From NCBI GenBank assembly GCA_022695795.1, contig MU404114.1, positions 186,001-250,000 on the forward strand: a stretch of 64,000 bases of DNA, given 5' to 3'. This stretch comes from Biscogniauxia marginata. Taxonomy: Eukaryota > Ascomycota > Sordariomycetes > Xylariales > Xylariaceae. Numbering within the stretch: position 1 is the stretch's first letter; each line of letters starts with the position of its first letter. The translations under genes and the position numbers were made by a program. Under the pieces are notes generated by a model. That model saw nothing but the letters and a program-made list of their open reading frames with translations. It was not told the origin of the DNA and searched no databases. Positions 23,901 to 32,700 of this stretch are shown here, piece by piece.

Positions 23901-25760
23901 GCTAATACTAGCATTGCTACGACATTCGCCCCATTCGATGTTCCTTGGGCGCCTTCAACCGGAGACTCATTGCAGCTGATGGTCTATATGGCGTTAGCCC
24001 TATCTGCTTATCCTGCTTTCCTCAGCCTCTACCCGAATGTCGAGAGACGGCGAAATGTTCGCGGACTGCAGTATTCCAACGGCGTGCGCTCTCTTCCTCT
24101 CTGGATGGCTTACACGGCATTCGATTTCGCAATCGTACTAGTCTCGTCAGCTATTACGACTGCCGTATTCGCCGCAAGCTCGGGTGTTTGGTACCATATT
24201 CCTTACTTCTTCGTCATCTTTATGCTCTACGGCCTAGCCTCCATATTATTGTCCTACGTGATCTCGTTGTTCTGCAGGAATCAGTTGTCAACCTATGCCT
24301 TCTCTGCGGCTGGACAGGCAGTTGGCTTTCTGGTCTACCTTATCGCCTACCTAGCTGTTCTCACATTTGGGCCGGTTACGACGATCGACCAGTCCCTTCT
24401 GGTTGTCCACTTCGTAATATCGGCGTTTGTGCCAGTCGGCTCGATCGTCCGAACATTCATGATCGGTCTCAACTTGTTTTCGGCTACCTGTGACGGCGAT
24501 CAGCTCCAGGGCAACCCGGCGGCTCTGACTGCTTACGGCGGTCCGATTCTCTATCTAATCGTGCAATCGATTTTCCTGTTCGGCGTCCTTTTATGGTATG
24601 ACAGCGGCGCGGGACGCACTCTAGTCAAACGCATTTTCACACGGAAGGCAATTAAGCACAACGACGAGGATGAAGACGTCTTAAATGAATACATTCCGGC
24701 TAGCAATCCGCAGGACAACGATGGCTTGAAAGTATTGCACCTAACTAAATCGTTCCACAAGAATCTGGCTGTCGACAACGTCACATTTGGCGTGCCGCAT
24801 GGCGAAGTATTTGCCTTGCTGGGACCTAATGGTGCCGGCAAGTCAACTACGATATCGTTAATTCGCGGTGATATCCAGCCAAGCTTGAACGGAGGTGACG
24901 TGCTTGTTGAGAACACGTCTGTTAGTCGGCATCGCGCCGAGGCCCGGTCACATCTTGGTGTCTGCCCTCAATTTGACGCAATTGACTCCATGACAGTGTT
25001 AGAACATCTACGGTTCTACGCACGCATCCGAGGCGTCCCCGACGTCGAACACAATGTACGAGCAGTCCTAGGTGCGGTGGGCCTAGAGGCTTTCTCGACT
25101 CGGATGGCGCACGCTCTCTCCGGCGGAAACAAGCGAAAACTGTCATTGGGCATCGCGCTCATGGGAAATCCGAGCGTCGTGCTCCTCGACGAACCCTCGT
25201 CCGGCCTCGACGCGGCGGCCAAGCGGATCATGTGGAGGACACTCGAGTCCATCGTCCCGGGCCGATCGATCCTGCTCACGACCCACAGCATGGAGGAGGC
25301 CGACGCGCTCGCCAGCCGCGCGGGCATCCTCGCCAAGCGGATGCTCGCGTTAGGCACCGTCGACGACCTCCGCCAGCGCTTCGGCGACGCCGTCCACGTC
25401 CACCTCGTCAGCAAGAAGTCGACACCCGATAGCATGCGCCGCATACACAGCTGGGTCACCGAGAAATATCGCGGCGCCGAGGTCGAGGAAAAGACGTACC
25501 ACGGGCAAATGCGGTTCTCGGTCCCCACGGCGGAAATCGTAGCCGCCGGCGGTAACGGCAGCGGCAGCGGCAGCGATAGCGCCGTCGGCCGGCTCGTCGT
25601 CGCGCTCGAGGAGCAGCGCTCGGCGCTCGGCATCGAGCACTTCTCATGCTCGCCGACGACGCTGGACCAGGTCTTCCTAGAGATCGTCGGGCAGAACAAG
25701 GTCAGGGAGGAAGGGTATCACGATGAGAAGGAATCGCCTTGGTGGAGGAGGTGGTGGTAG
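20964..25760 (+). CDS. ABCA-type full-size ABC transporter
   Basis: A 1598-residue intronless ORF with the arrangement (TM-loop-TMs-NBD) x 2, as in ABCA lipid transporters. The first TM near residues 25-45 is followed by a large extracytoplasmic loop to about 225, then five or six TM segments to about 430. NBD1 has Walker A at 514 (GANGSGKST), signature LSGGQ at 603-607 and Walker B with Asp627-Glu628 (VDEVSSGID, where VDEP is usual). The second half repeats this: TM near 830, a loop, TMs about 1005-1220. NBD2 has Walker A at 1287 (GPNGAGKST), LSGGN at 1385-1389 as is usual for ABCA NBD2, Walker B Asp1409-Glu1410 and an H-loop in LLTTHSMEEAD. Both ATP sites look intact. Lipid or sterol translocation is inferred from the family; the substrate is unknown. 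The last 180 codons switch to GC-rich third positions. Confidence 0.95.
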   Translation: MAFLRQTWTLTAKNLKIVVVRHALATLIRALVLPILLAAFLTFARNLFVSPATFGIGSPRSIRSLQDGLQAASSAGRDTVVFVNNGLVGGDIDRVIDTLSGMVTEVGKNATTLTRLSDLPYACRSSLRGVSSCYGAVVFYASPNEGNGGIWNYTLRADGALGSTIYVDQDDNSAQVYTLPLQRAVDSTIANLDSTNDGQSPTFPAVTEEYPFTTLTPDERAQSIRRAYQSSLTNFLAVAFIIVMIGVCYHMTGHMATEREIGMSQLLDAMMPTKYLWQPQAARLLSHHIAFSIVYLPGWVVSSLIIGRGVWANTNVAIVLFYFILAGLALTSLSILGAAFFKKSQLSGVVSTIVYLLLAILAQTLTSPNTPTVTVLSLLFTPCNFVWFMTFLARYERFSFPADLIRTPPENPWDLPGIVFWVFLVVQIIVYPLLGAYLERVFHGTTTTGRTILQGQAVETAPENAVRLEGFTKIYSPSPFRRLFSFISKPRDPVVAVDKLTLNAGRGQILALLGANGSGKSTTLDSIAGISKLTSGNITIDGTGGLGIAPQQNVLWDELTVEEHIKIFNRLKAPRNPAPSEEIHDLVVAVDLKQKVKAKSKTLSGGQKRKLQLGMMLTGGSAVCCVDEVSSGIDPLSRRKIWDILLAERGKRTIILTTHFLDEADLLADHIAILSKGTLRAQGSSVELKDKLGAGYRIHVFNARDIKDPPEIDGVIRKVSIDVISYMAPSPSLAAKVIRVLEGSGIHDYKFSSPTIEDVFLQVAEEVKGESVVAPPANNEKNESSEENFAIDDSDEERLELLSGQPIGFLKQAGVLFLKRCTVFKTNWFPYVAAFLIPIVAAALTSLYVADQQPVGCSPATQSSRNSNSDYAKLFDSLYLVGGPSSQFSAPILTSLFGPVFQSPGGGSSETLAGAFLQSTRVVDFLSEFNGFIEQHRKDVNPAGWWLGDENSRPAVAYLADRADVYNSVFGQNALDIMLANTSIATTFAPFDVPWAPSTGDSLQLMVYMALALSAYPAFLSLYPNVERRRNVRGLQYSNGVRSLPLWMAYTAFDFAIVLVSSAITTAVFAASSGVWYHIPYFFVIFMLYGLASILLSYVISLFCRNQLSTYAFSAAGQAVGFLVYLIAYLAVLTFGPVTTIDQSLLVVHFVISAFVPVGSIVRTFMIGLNLFSATCDGDQLQGNPAALTAYGGPILYLIVQSIFLFGVLLWYDSGAGRTLVKRIFTRKAIKHNDEDEDVLNEYIPASNPQDNDGLKVLHLTKSFHKNLAVDNVTFGVPHGEVFALLGPNGAGKSTTISLIRGDIQPSLNGGDVLVENTSVSRHRAEARSHLGVCPQFDAIDSMTVLEHLRFYARIRGVPDVEHNVRAVLGAVGLEAFSTRMAHALSGGNKRKLSLGIALMGNPSVVLLDEPSSGLDAAAKRIMWRTLESIVPGRSILLTTHSMEEADALASRAGILAKRMLALGTVDDLRQRFGDAVHVHLVSKKSTPDSMRRIHSWVTEKYRGAEVEEKTYHGQMRFSVPTAEIVAAGGNGSGSGSDSAVGRLVVALEEQRSALGIEHFSCSPTTLDQVFLEIVGQNKVREEGYHDEKESPWWRRWW

Positions 25761-27100
25761 AAGGTGGAGGGACTATGGCATAGATAATTATTCACCTTTG
25801 ATTTCATCTTTACTCCCTCTCCCTCTCACCCTTGCTATCTCTCTTGTCTCTTTTCTTTGTTTGTTAGATATTTAGAGGAGGCCCTGTTCGGCCCCCGATG
25901 TTCGATGAGAGTCATACATTGTACATATATTGATGTGTGCGTGTGTTTGTGTGCGTGTGTGTGGATGGGGTTGTCGGATACACAGGCATATTGCATACAT
26001 ATACCATCAGTGCGCATGGATGGGGAGTTTAGTTCCTAGTTGCGGATGGGGATATACCTAGATACCTTCTGCACGGTGGGTTGATTGTGAATTTTGAAGC
26101 ATAATCGGTGTTTTATATATGTTCATGTGCGCGTGTGTGTCTACGTCTGTGTCTGTGTGTAGCATGGGCCTGTGTCTGCTTGTCTTCGTTTATGTAGGTA
26201 CATGCCTCGTGAGGCTACTTAGATAAATAAAGATTTCGACTATCAGCCTAAGTTGGTAGGCGAGCATATTCTTGTTAATATCAATCGGACTCCCAAGGGC
26301 TATCTACCTAGCCCCAGCTATGCAGTGAAGTTGTCCCTGTACGTTGTCCGAAAACATGTTGAGGTGAAACAGTGTCAGGGGGAGCCCGCGCAGCGCTCTC
26401 CCTAGGCCGGAACGGCCAAATACCAGAGCTATCGACAGGTATAAAATATTTGATATAATCAACGATGCGCGTGGCTAATTATTGGGATTCTATACCAATA
26501 GTTAGTGCGGCGTGGCGTCCCGGGAATTAGGCCTTTTCAAGGAAATGCCATAGTCACGTCTTCGGTTGAGGAGGGTAAGCTCTGAGACTTGTGTCATCTC
26601 TCTCTTTAATGTCTTCGCTCGCAAGAGTCTGTCTTTGTTAGCCCTATGTAAGCAGAATTAAGTGTAAGTATGTGACTAGCGCGATGAAGATTCGTAAGGT
26701 ACTTATTCTGGGGCGTAGTGTAAGGGGCATAGGGGGTAACATCAACTCAGGGAAACACGTGGAGCCGGCCTATTGGGGTCGAGGTCCTTGTCTGAATAGG
26801 AAAGGGTTCGAGATGGTTGTGGCCCTAATAAGCTGAGCTCGCCCCTTTTAAGGCACCGCCTATCCCTTGGCAATTTAGAATTCCTTACAAGAGCTCCATG
26901 GCACAATTCATATTAGCAGAAAGGCTTCAAAGCTCCCTGTCTCATCAAGATATCTACACGTAGCTAGCTTGAGATTCTTGTCAGTAGCTATTACGGTTCC
27001 GTCTCATCCTTCCTCCTCCCTCGAACCACGAACTCTCATTTCCAGACACTCAAGACGCTCGTGTAATCCCCTAACATGACTTGCTACTAGCCAGCTTGGT
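25761..27100. other. Intergenic region between convergent ABC transporter and MYND genes
   Basis: Shared 3' flank. It holds interrupted TG-rich microsatellites at about 25,930-25,962 and 26,125-26,160 and a CT-rich tract at 25,805-25,855. No ORF with protein-like character was found. An AT-rich patch lies around 26,440-26,460. Confidence 0.5.
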
Positions 27101-29076
27101 TTAGCGTTTATTGGCAGCATTGAGCTTCCACTCTACATATCGTTCGCAACCAGTAACGTTGCCAGATCCTAGCAATGCCATGAACTCGTCGATGGCCTCT
27201 TGGTTATTTCTAACCCCAGGTGAAGCTGGAGCCCTCCGAAAAAGTTCACCTGCATATATCTTCTATTGGTTAGTGACGATCGATGGTTAGGTGGTAGGTA
27301 GTAGGTACGACAGGGTTAGGAAGACATGTGCAAGTCATGACGAACAAGTTGAAATATTTATCAACATCTCTTACGAATGTTCTCGCCAATCTAACCACGC
27401 TCAATTTCGCGGTAGATGTTTCACTTTCTGGTCTCAGTAGCGGGAAGTATTGTAGCGCGTTGATGTACTCGCGCAGTATTTCTTCGTCACCGGAAATCCT
27501 GACTGCGCCGATTACGCGGTTGAAAAGAGTAATCGTGGTAGCGTGGGGGTTCTCGCTTCGTCCCTTCAGCATACCGCTGATAAAATTAAATAAGAATCCA
27601 TGTGCGAGGAAGTGGTGAGACATCTATGTTATAATCACTTCGTATTAGTACCTTACACGGAGACCGAATGATACACAACTGACTGACCTCTATACGATCG
27701 AAATACTTGACTCCAAGGTACTTTCCCGACTCCAGCGCGTCTTTCAAATCCCAATAGTCAACATTCAGTAGTCGGAACGAAACCTTGAGGCTGTGCATGC
27801 GGCGATGGAAGCGACCTAACAGGCTCTTGAGGAAGACGATGAATTTGCCGTAGAGGTCGTTCTTTGCGGTAGACCGGGCCTTCAAATAATCGAACACTTT
27901 CCAACCATTGAGCGGATCGGCGGTATCCCACAGCGGCCAGGTCTTCGTGTCGCGAAACAGGGTTCTAATATAAGTCAGGTAGAGAACTCGAGGTCATCGG
28001 AGATGGCAGAGGCACTTACGGGTTCGGTACTAGAGACTTGTCTCTCGGGGAACCAAAGGGACGAAGTACGCCGTCTTCTCGGAATCGCAGACGGCAAAGT
28101 CTATGACTTTCCACATGCTGAGCAAAGTCAAGCAGTTCTCTCCAGTCGACTTCCGAGGGAGATAGGGTGACTTTTCGGCGGATCTCCTGGGCCTTCTCTG
28201 TTGTGAGACCGTGGGGGATCTCCAGGTAGGTACACAGCCCATACCATTGCCGCTTCGTGAGAATGAGTCGAAGAGACTTTGATCCGAAAGTCCAAGTCTT
28301 ACCCAATATAGTATTAGAGGGCTTCCCCTCGATCTTGACACAGACATCCTGCACCAGTTCGCGGATCTTTGTTTGCAAAGTGCGCAATAGAGACTTGGAG
28401 ATGAATGCCGAGTACCAAAGGTGCATGATGTTCTCAGTCGCAACGGCCGTATCGTCCTCCGTCAGCGCGAGGAGAAGCATGATGGCATTCCTCGCCACGA
28501 CGTGTTCATTTTCGTCGTTCAGATAGAAATTGGTCGAGTTTTGGAACTCCATAGGGATAGAAACGACCGTCTGAACTACATTGCGCATATCTCCCGAAGC
28601 TTGGAACGTTAACTCTCTCAGCCAAATGAACTTGGTATTGGTGATGTTACAGAAACTTGCCTGCAAGTAGAAGATCAAGATCCTTCGAGTAGTTGATACC
28701 TTCATTCGACTTCAGATTCAAAATGTCAAAAGCTGGAGTACTACCCCATAGATCATCCTTCCCCTTATTGACGAGGAAACCTGCATAGGGGTCCATGAAT
28801 GCAGGTCTTCTGTCCTCGATCTCCCACTGCGGGATCCAGTCGGGTTTCCGAAGAGCATGTCGACAATCGATCTTGTGGATTCTCCAGTGAGATCTCTGGC
28901 AACTCGGACCACAATACTACCGAAGCTGTCAACATGGATTTTCATTAGGGCTGTTGGTATCAGGAGATGCTTACGAGGACCAGAAAGCAGCCCTTACATG
29001 CGAACTTCCCGACACCAGAGCATTGCTGATTGTCTGGCGACCAGTTCGCACATGCAAACTCCACAGTGTCCTCCAT
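27101..29076 (-). CDS. MYND zinc-finger protein with DUF4470-like domain (six exons)
   Basis: Reconstructed by splicing on the minus strand. Exons: 29076-28975, 28916-28661, 28599-28020, 27964-27688, 27623 to about 27342, and about 27262-27101 (stop TAA). The product is about 550 residues. Exons 1-2 encode a MYND finger: CANWSPDNQQC, then FACKGC, and after the first intron YCGPSCQ and HWRIHKIDC. Next comes a DUF4470-like region with DILNLKSNEG and AASGDMRNVV. Later conserved blocks are GKTWTFG, LRPFGSPR, NPTLFRDTKTWPLWD and, at the end, CERYVEWK. MYND fingers bind proline-rich partners; the function of this fungal family is unknown to me. Intron 2 is GC-AG. The boundary between exons 5 and 6 is uncertain because no strong donor fits the frame, but the final exon reads well (GELFRRAPASPG onward). 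Predictions without splicing would break this gene into pieces. Confidence 0.82.
28600..28660 (-). other. GC-AG spliceosomal intron (MYND gene, intron 2)
   Basis: On the minus strand the exon ends CTTGCAG and the intron begins GCAAGT, then runs 61 bp to CCAAG with a TTAAC branch-like element near the 3' end. Splicing in phase 1 gives LLLAASGDMRNVV, which fits the family. No GT donor nearby keeps this frame. AG|GCAAGT is the known optimum context for GC donors. Confidence 0.8.
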
Positions 29077-29614
29077 CGTAAATAAGGTATCTCTACAGCA
29101 GGTGCCGAAGATTGGTGCTCATGAGGATAACTGGATTATGTAGAGTATAGCAGTTCTGTTTCTGAGGATGGGTAAAAGGTAGTATTTCAATACTAGAGCC
29201 GATGGTCTAACTAGAGAGGAGAGTTGCGACTCATCATCCGTTTGAAAGGATCTTAGGTAGGCACCTTGCCTCTGCCGTTGGGCTTGTGACATCATTAGAT
29301 CAGATACGTGCCCTCCATCACACACACGCACATCTCACATCTCATTTTTCTTTTCAGCGTTTGCTTCATTCGTCACGCAGCCACATACGTGATGTACCAG
29401 ATCGTCACTTTTGCTTAGGAATAGGCCCCTTTGACAGTCTTCCAGAGAGAGCCCTGTGCTTATTCTATAGTCTTCCGTGTCTCTCTACTACCTCTATAGG
29501 GTTAGTTGCAATCATGAAGCAACATACAAACGCCATGGGAGACAAAATGTATTGGCCTGCATCTTTAGTTGCCTAAACTGCACGTTGCCGTCGCAGAAGC
29601 AGAGAATATGTATC
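29077..29614. other. Intergenic region upstream of the MYND gene
   Basis: Probable promoter region of the minus-strand MYND gene. It holds a short ACACACGCACA tract near 29,320. No gene and no clear TATA box in either orientation. Confidence 0.4.
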
Positions 29615-29887
29615 ATGAGGTTTAAGACAAGTCTGTTTGTCTGTGCTTGGTCTCTCGGCACGCTAATGATGTCAGTTTCCGGAGCATCTATCATTTCCAG
29701 TTTACAGCCACATAATCTATCAGTACACATCTATATCGTGCATGAGCAGCAAAGAACTGCCCCCAATAGTAGAAGGCTGATGTTAATCATCTTTCAGACT
29801 AAGTCTGTGAAAGAGGGGTCCTGGTTTTATCCTAGTAAAGGCCCATTCAGACTCATGTTGAGACACCCAATACCCGGTTGCGTTTAG
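29615..29887 (+). CDS. Candidate small secreted protein (90 aa, uncertain)
   Basis: Starting at the ATG at 29615 the product begins with a basic residue pair and a hydrophobic stretch (MRFKTSLFVCAWSLGTLMM) followed by SVSGA, a good-looking signal peptide and cleavage site. The mature part would be about 65 residues with one cysteine near the end. The frame is also open upstream, but nothing there looks coding. A segment starting GTGCATG at about 29,736 and ending in TTTCAG at 29,797 could be an in-frame intron, shortening the mature protein. I do not recognise a family. It may be an effector-like secreted peptide, a relic, or chance. Confidence 0.3.
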   Translation: MRFKTSLFVCAWSLGTLMMSVSGASIISSLQPHNLSVHIYIVHEQQRTAPNSRRLMLIIFQTKSVKEGSWFYPSKGPFRLMLRHPIPGCV

Positions 29888-30712
29888 TAATAGTCCCATG
29901 AAAAGAGGATTATTATAGGCTCATACATGTGAAGTTTGAGATGAAAACTCTAACATCATACCAATACTCTAGGAGGCTTGTCTCTGTCTATAAACCTTAG
30001 TCTCTTGTAAAATCAGTTGCCAGGGTATCCCCCACTCACTATTCTTTTTCATGAGGAACTAACTGCTTTTCTGGTGATAATACTTGCTCGGTTTCTAATC
30101 TAGCACAGCTCTGTTGTTATATGAGCAAACAATGCTGCCACGATAGCCATCATGTGATCTATGAGCGTTCACTAGTTGAGGCAAAGCTAAAAAGTTGACG
30201 ATTCCCTCTACCCAACCACAACTATTGAGGGACGTAGTACGATATAGGAACAATAAGTTTCATGTTTCTCGTATAAAGCTTCTCTATTGTTAAGTTTATT
30301 CTTGGTCACAAGGCCGAGTTGATGCTCTCCGCGATGCTCCTTATTATTCTCTGACTCAGAGACTTGTTCTTGATACATGGCATAAGTAGCCAAGTCGAGT
30401 ACCGTACAGCCTATGCATGTACCATAATACTCTACCTCAAGTCACTAGTAAAGCTTTGCCATAGTTCATATGTTCCTATTATATACTACAAACTGGGCGT
30501 ACTCTCATCAGTCGTGATATATCTTCTATTTCAAAGTACATGCTGTATGACTCCTCGGGACTTTACGTCTGAACACGTATTTCATGTAGATAGCTACCCG
30601 TGACCTTCAAGAAGTATATCTACAGATGGCACCAAGGCTATGTTGGATATGGACAGCATGTCCAAAACGTATTCTATCTAGAACACCTCCAAAAATCGTC
30701 CTGGCAGAAAAG
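29888..30712. other. Intergenic region
   Basis: No gene supported. Moderately AT-rich with short open frames only. The right end is the promoter of the secreted DUF7029-like gene. Confidence 0.45.
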
Positions 30713-30720
30713 TATATAAA
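30713..30720 (+). promoter_or_regulatory. TATA box of the secreted DUF7029-like gene
   Basis: TATATAAA lies 149-156 bp upstream of the ATG at 30869 and is followed by a CT-rich leader (30,790-30,845), a common arrangement in strongly expressed fungal genes. Confidence 0.5.
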
Positions 30721-30868
30721 CCCTTGGACCGAACGTCTCCTCAGACCTGGTTTCCTTTCATACCAGCACACAAGATTCATAACGATAACTTCTCTTCTCC
30801 TATTCTCATAATTTGACCCTCAGTCTACTCCCCCTTCCAACCAGACCAATATCTTCTGATACACAATC

Positions 30869-32325
30869 ATGATTATTATTACACTTCTTGCGTACCTGGC
30901 CATCCTGGTCAGCGGGGCGCTCACGACTGCAGCTGATGCCCCTGAGCTCAGCCCGATCATGGCCCCGAGCTGTGACAAAGCTCGGCTGGACAACCTCGTT
31001 CTATCCAACACCATCAACATGCACTACGGTCTCAACGGAACGCACCTGGCCACTGTTACTCTCGATTTAGATTTTCCGTCTGTTCTTCTAGAGCAAATTG
31101 GGCATATATCCGCTGTCCAATGCAGAAATCATTCTGTTACCGTCCTATTCGATTCGCCTGATGTCTTTGAGAGAGCCAAGGCGGAGTGGCCTCAAGACAA
31201 GGACTTCATCCTGGTCACGAACCATCAGGGGAACTGTGATGTTGAGAATGAACGAGGAATCTTCCTTGCCAACGGCCTCAACTGGGACAATGCTACGATG
31301 AAAGTCGTTGCAAACGCCGAGAGGAAGGATGTCCACAGCGCAGCATGTAAGTGCAAAAAAAAAAAAGCCCACCCCTCTACCGTAAGACTCCGTACTAACC
31401 ATGACTGCAAGCTACCCTCGAAGTCGACTTCTCTCGCCTCGTGGCTGACCATCCGAGCAAGAGAGACATCACATTCCATAAGACCGGCCTCAACATCGCC
31501 GGCGACGTCTCGCTGCCGCATGACATGAAGATCTTCTCCGTAGACCCATCATTCACCGCCACGGCCAACCGGGCCCACCTCAGCGACAACGTGACCTTCT
31601 CGGGCTACATGAAGTATCACATCCACAACCACGAGCTCGAGAGCCTGTACTTCGACCTCGACGCGGCGTTGACGGCCGACCTGGGGCTCACCTTCGACTT
31701 CGCGGCGCCGTGGGACCGCAACCTGACCTTCTCCCCAGACGCGCTGCAGCTCGCCCCCATCAACATCCCCAAGATCCTGCAGCTGGGCCCCTCGCTGCGG
31801 TGGGCCATCGGCGTCGACGTCGGGGCCGAGGCCGCGCTCTCGGTCGGTGCGGACGTGTGGGCGCAGATCCCCGACGGCCGGCTCCACCTAGACCTCGTGG
31901 ACACGGGCGCGTCGCACGCCGAGGGGTGGACGCCACAGCACGACATCAAGCTCGGCCAGATCGCGCAGAAGACGACGGTGCGCGCCTCGCCCTTCGTCGG
32001 CTTCTTGGTCGAGCTGGCGCTGCGCATCCTCGGGGGCGCGCTGGACCTGAGCGGCGGCTTCACGGCCGAGATCATGTTCGTCAACGAGCTGAGCCGGACC
32101 AAGGTCCTCAATGCCGCCCCGGAGGCGGGGCCGACATCCCTCGTCGTCATTCCCCTGGACTCGGCGTGGAACCGGACGGGGATCGCGGCCAGGGACGTGG
32201 AGTGCGCTAGCGGCCTCGAGCATCATACGGCGTTCGACTTCAGCGTGAGCGCCTTCCTCACCGAGAAGTGGGACAAGACGCTTTACGGCTTCGAGACCGG
32301 AGTCTCGGACACGTGCTACACTTAA
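30869..32325 (+). CDS. Secreted protein resembling DUF7029/DUF7223 families
   Basis: Two exons, 30869-31346 and 31412-32325, give 463 residues. The intron (31347-31411, 65 bp, GTAAGT donor, CTAAC branch, TGCAAG acceptor, phase 1) joins HSAA to STLEVDFSRLVADHPSK. The N-terminus (IIITLLAYLAILVSGA) is a signal peptide. The N-terminal half contains the pattern PSVLLEQIGHISAVQC and ILVTNHQGNC that I associate with DUF7029. The C-terminal half, with LYFDLDAALTADLGL, ILQLGPSLRWAIGVDVG and ELALRILGGALDLSGG, resembles DUF7223, a beta-rich extracellular domain. These names come from memory of related fungal surface proteins and need a profile search. No GPI-anchor tail is seen; the protein ends CYT. 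Exon 2 is much more GC-rich than exon 1. A TATA box lies 150 bp upstream. Confidence 0.85.
31347..31411 (+). other. Spliceosomal intron with poly(A) tract
   Basis: 65 bp, GTAAGT donor, TACTAACC branch site (close to the optimum), CAAG acceptor, containing a run of 12 A. The frames on both sides are consistent only with this splice. Confidence 0.9.
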
Positions 32326-32688
32326 GTCATGGGTATCGACTTACGTCGGTTACCGACGACAAGCAGAAAGAGGAGTAGGAGGTTTACGGAAGCATGATCT
32401 CGCGCGGGTGCATAAGTTGAGAGGGTGCGTGCGTGATCACATCTAGACTATAGCAACTAGAGCAGCACATGAGCGTTTGATTTTACGATTTACCACACAT
32501 CATAGCGATTCTTTTTTCCTCGATCAATCAATAAAAATAAAAATCTATTCTAAGAATATCTTCATGTTTCTTTTTCTGTGTAGCCATCCTGACATGGTGT
32601 GCGGCGTAGAGGCCATTGTAGACACCCCGCGTGGGGGTTAGAGGTATAGTACAGTAAGTATAAAAGTTGCTATGCCAAAAATCCCCAT

Positions 32689-32700
32689 CTAGGTACCTAG
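32689..32700. repeat. CTAGGTACCTAG palindrome (copy 1 of TAGGTACCTA)
   Basis: A perfect 12-bp palindrome whose inner decamer recurs at 34393, 45399 and 48512. Confidence 0.7.

Noticed and set aside
25016..25699. A 227-codon minus-strand frame opposite the ABCA gene
   Set aside because: It is a shadow of the GC-rich NBD2 coding strand; no start context and no protein character.
31617..32210. Long open frames on both strands inside the secreted DUF7029-like gene (166-177 codons)
   Set aside because: They arise from GC-rich codons of exon 2; their translations are arginine/proline-rich and lack domains.
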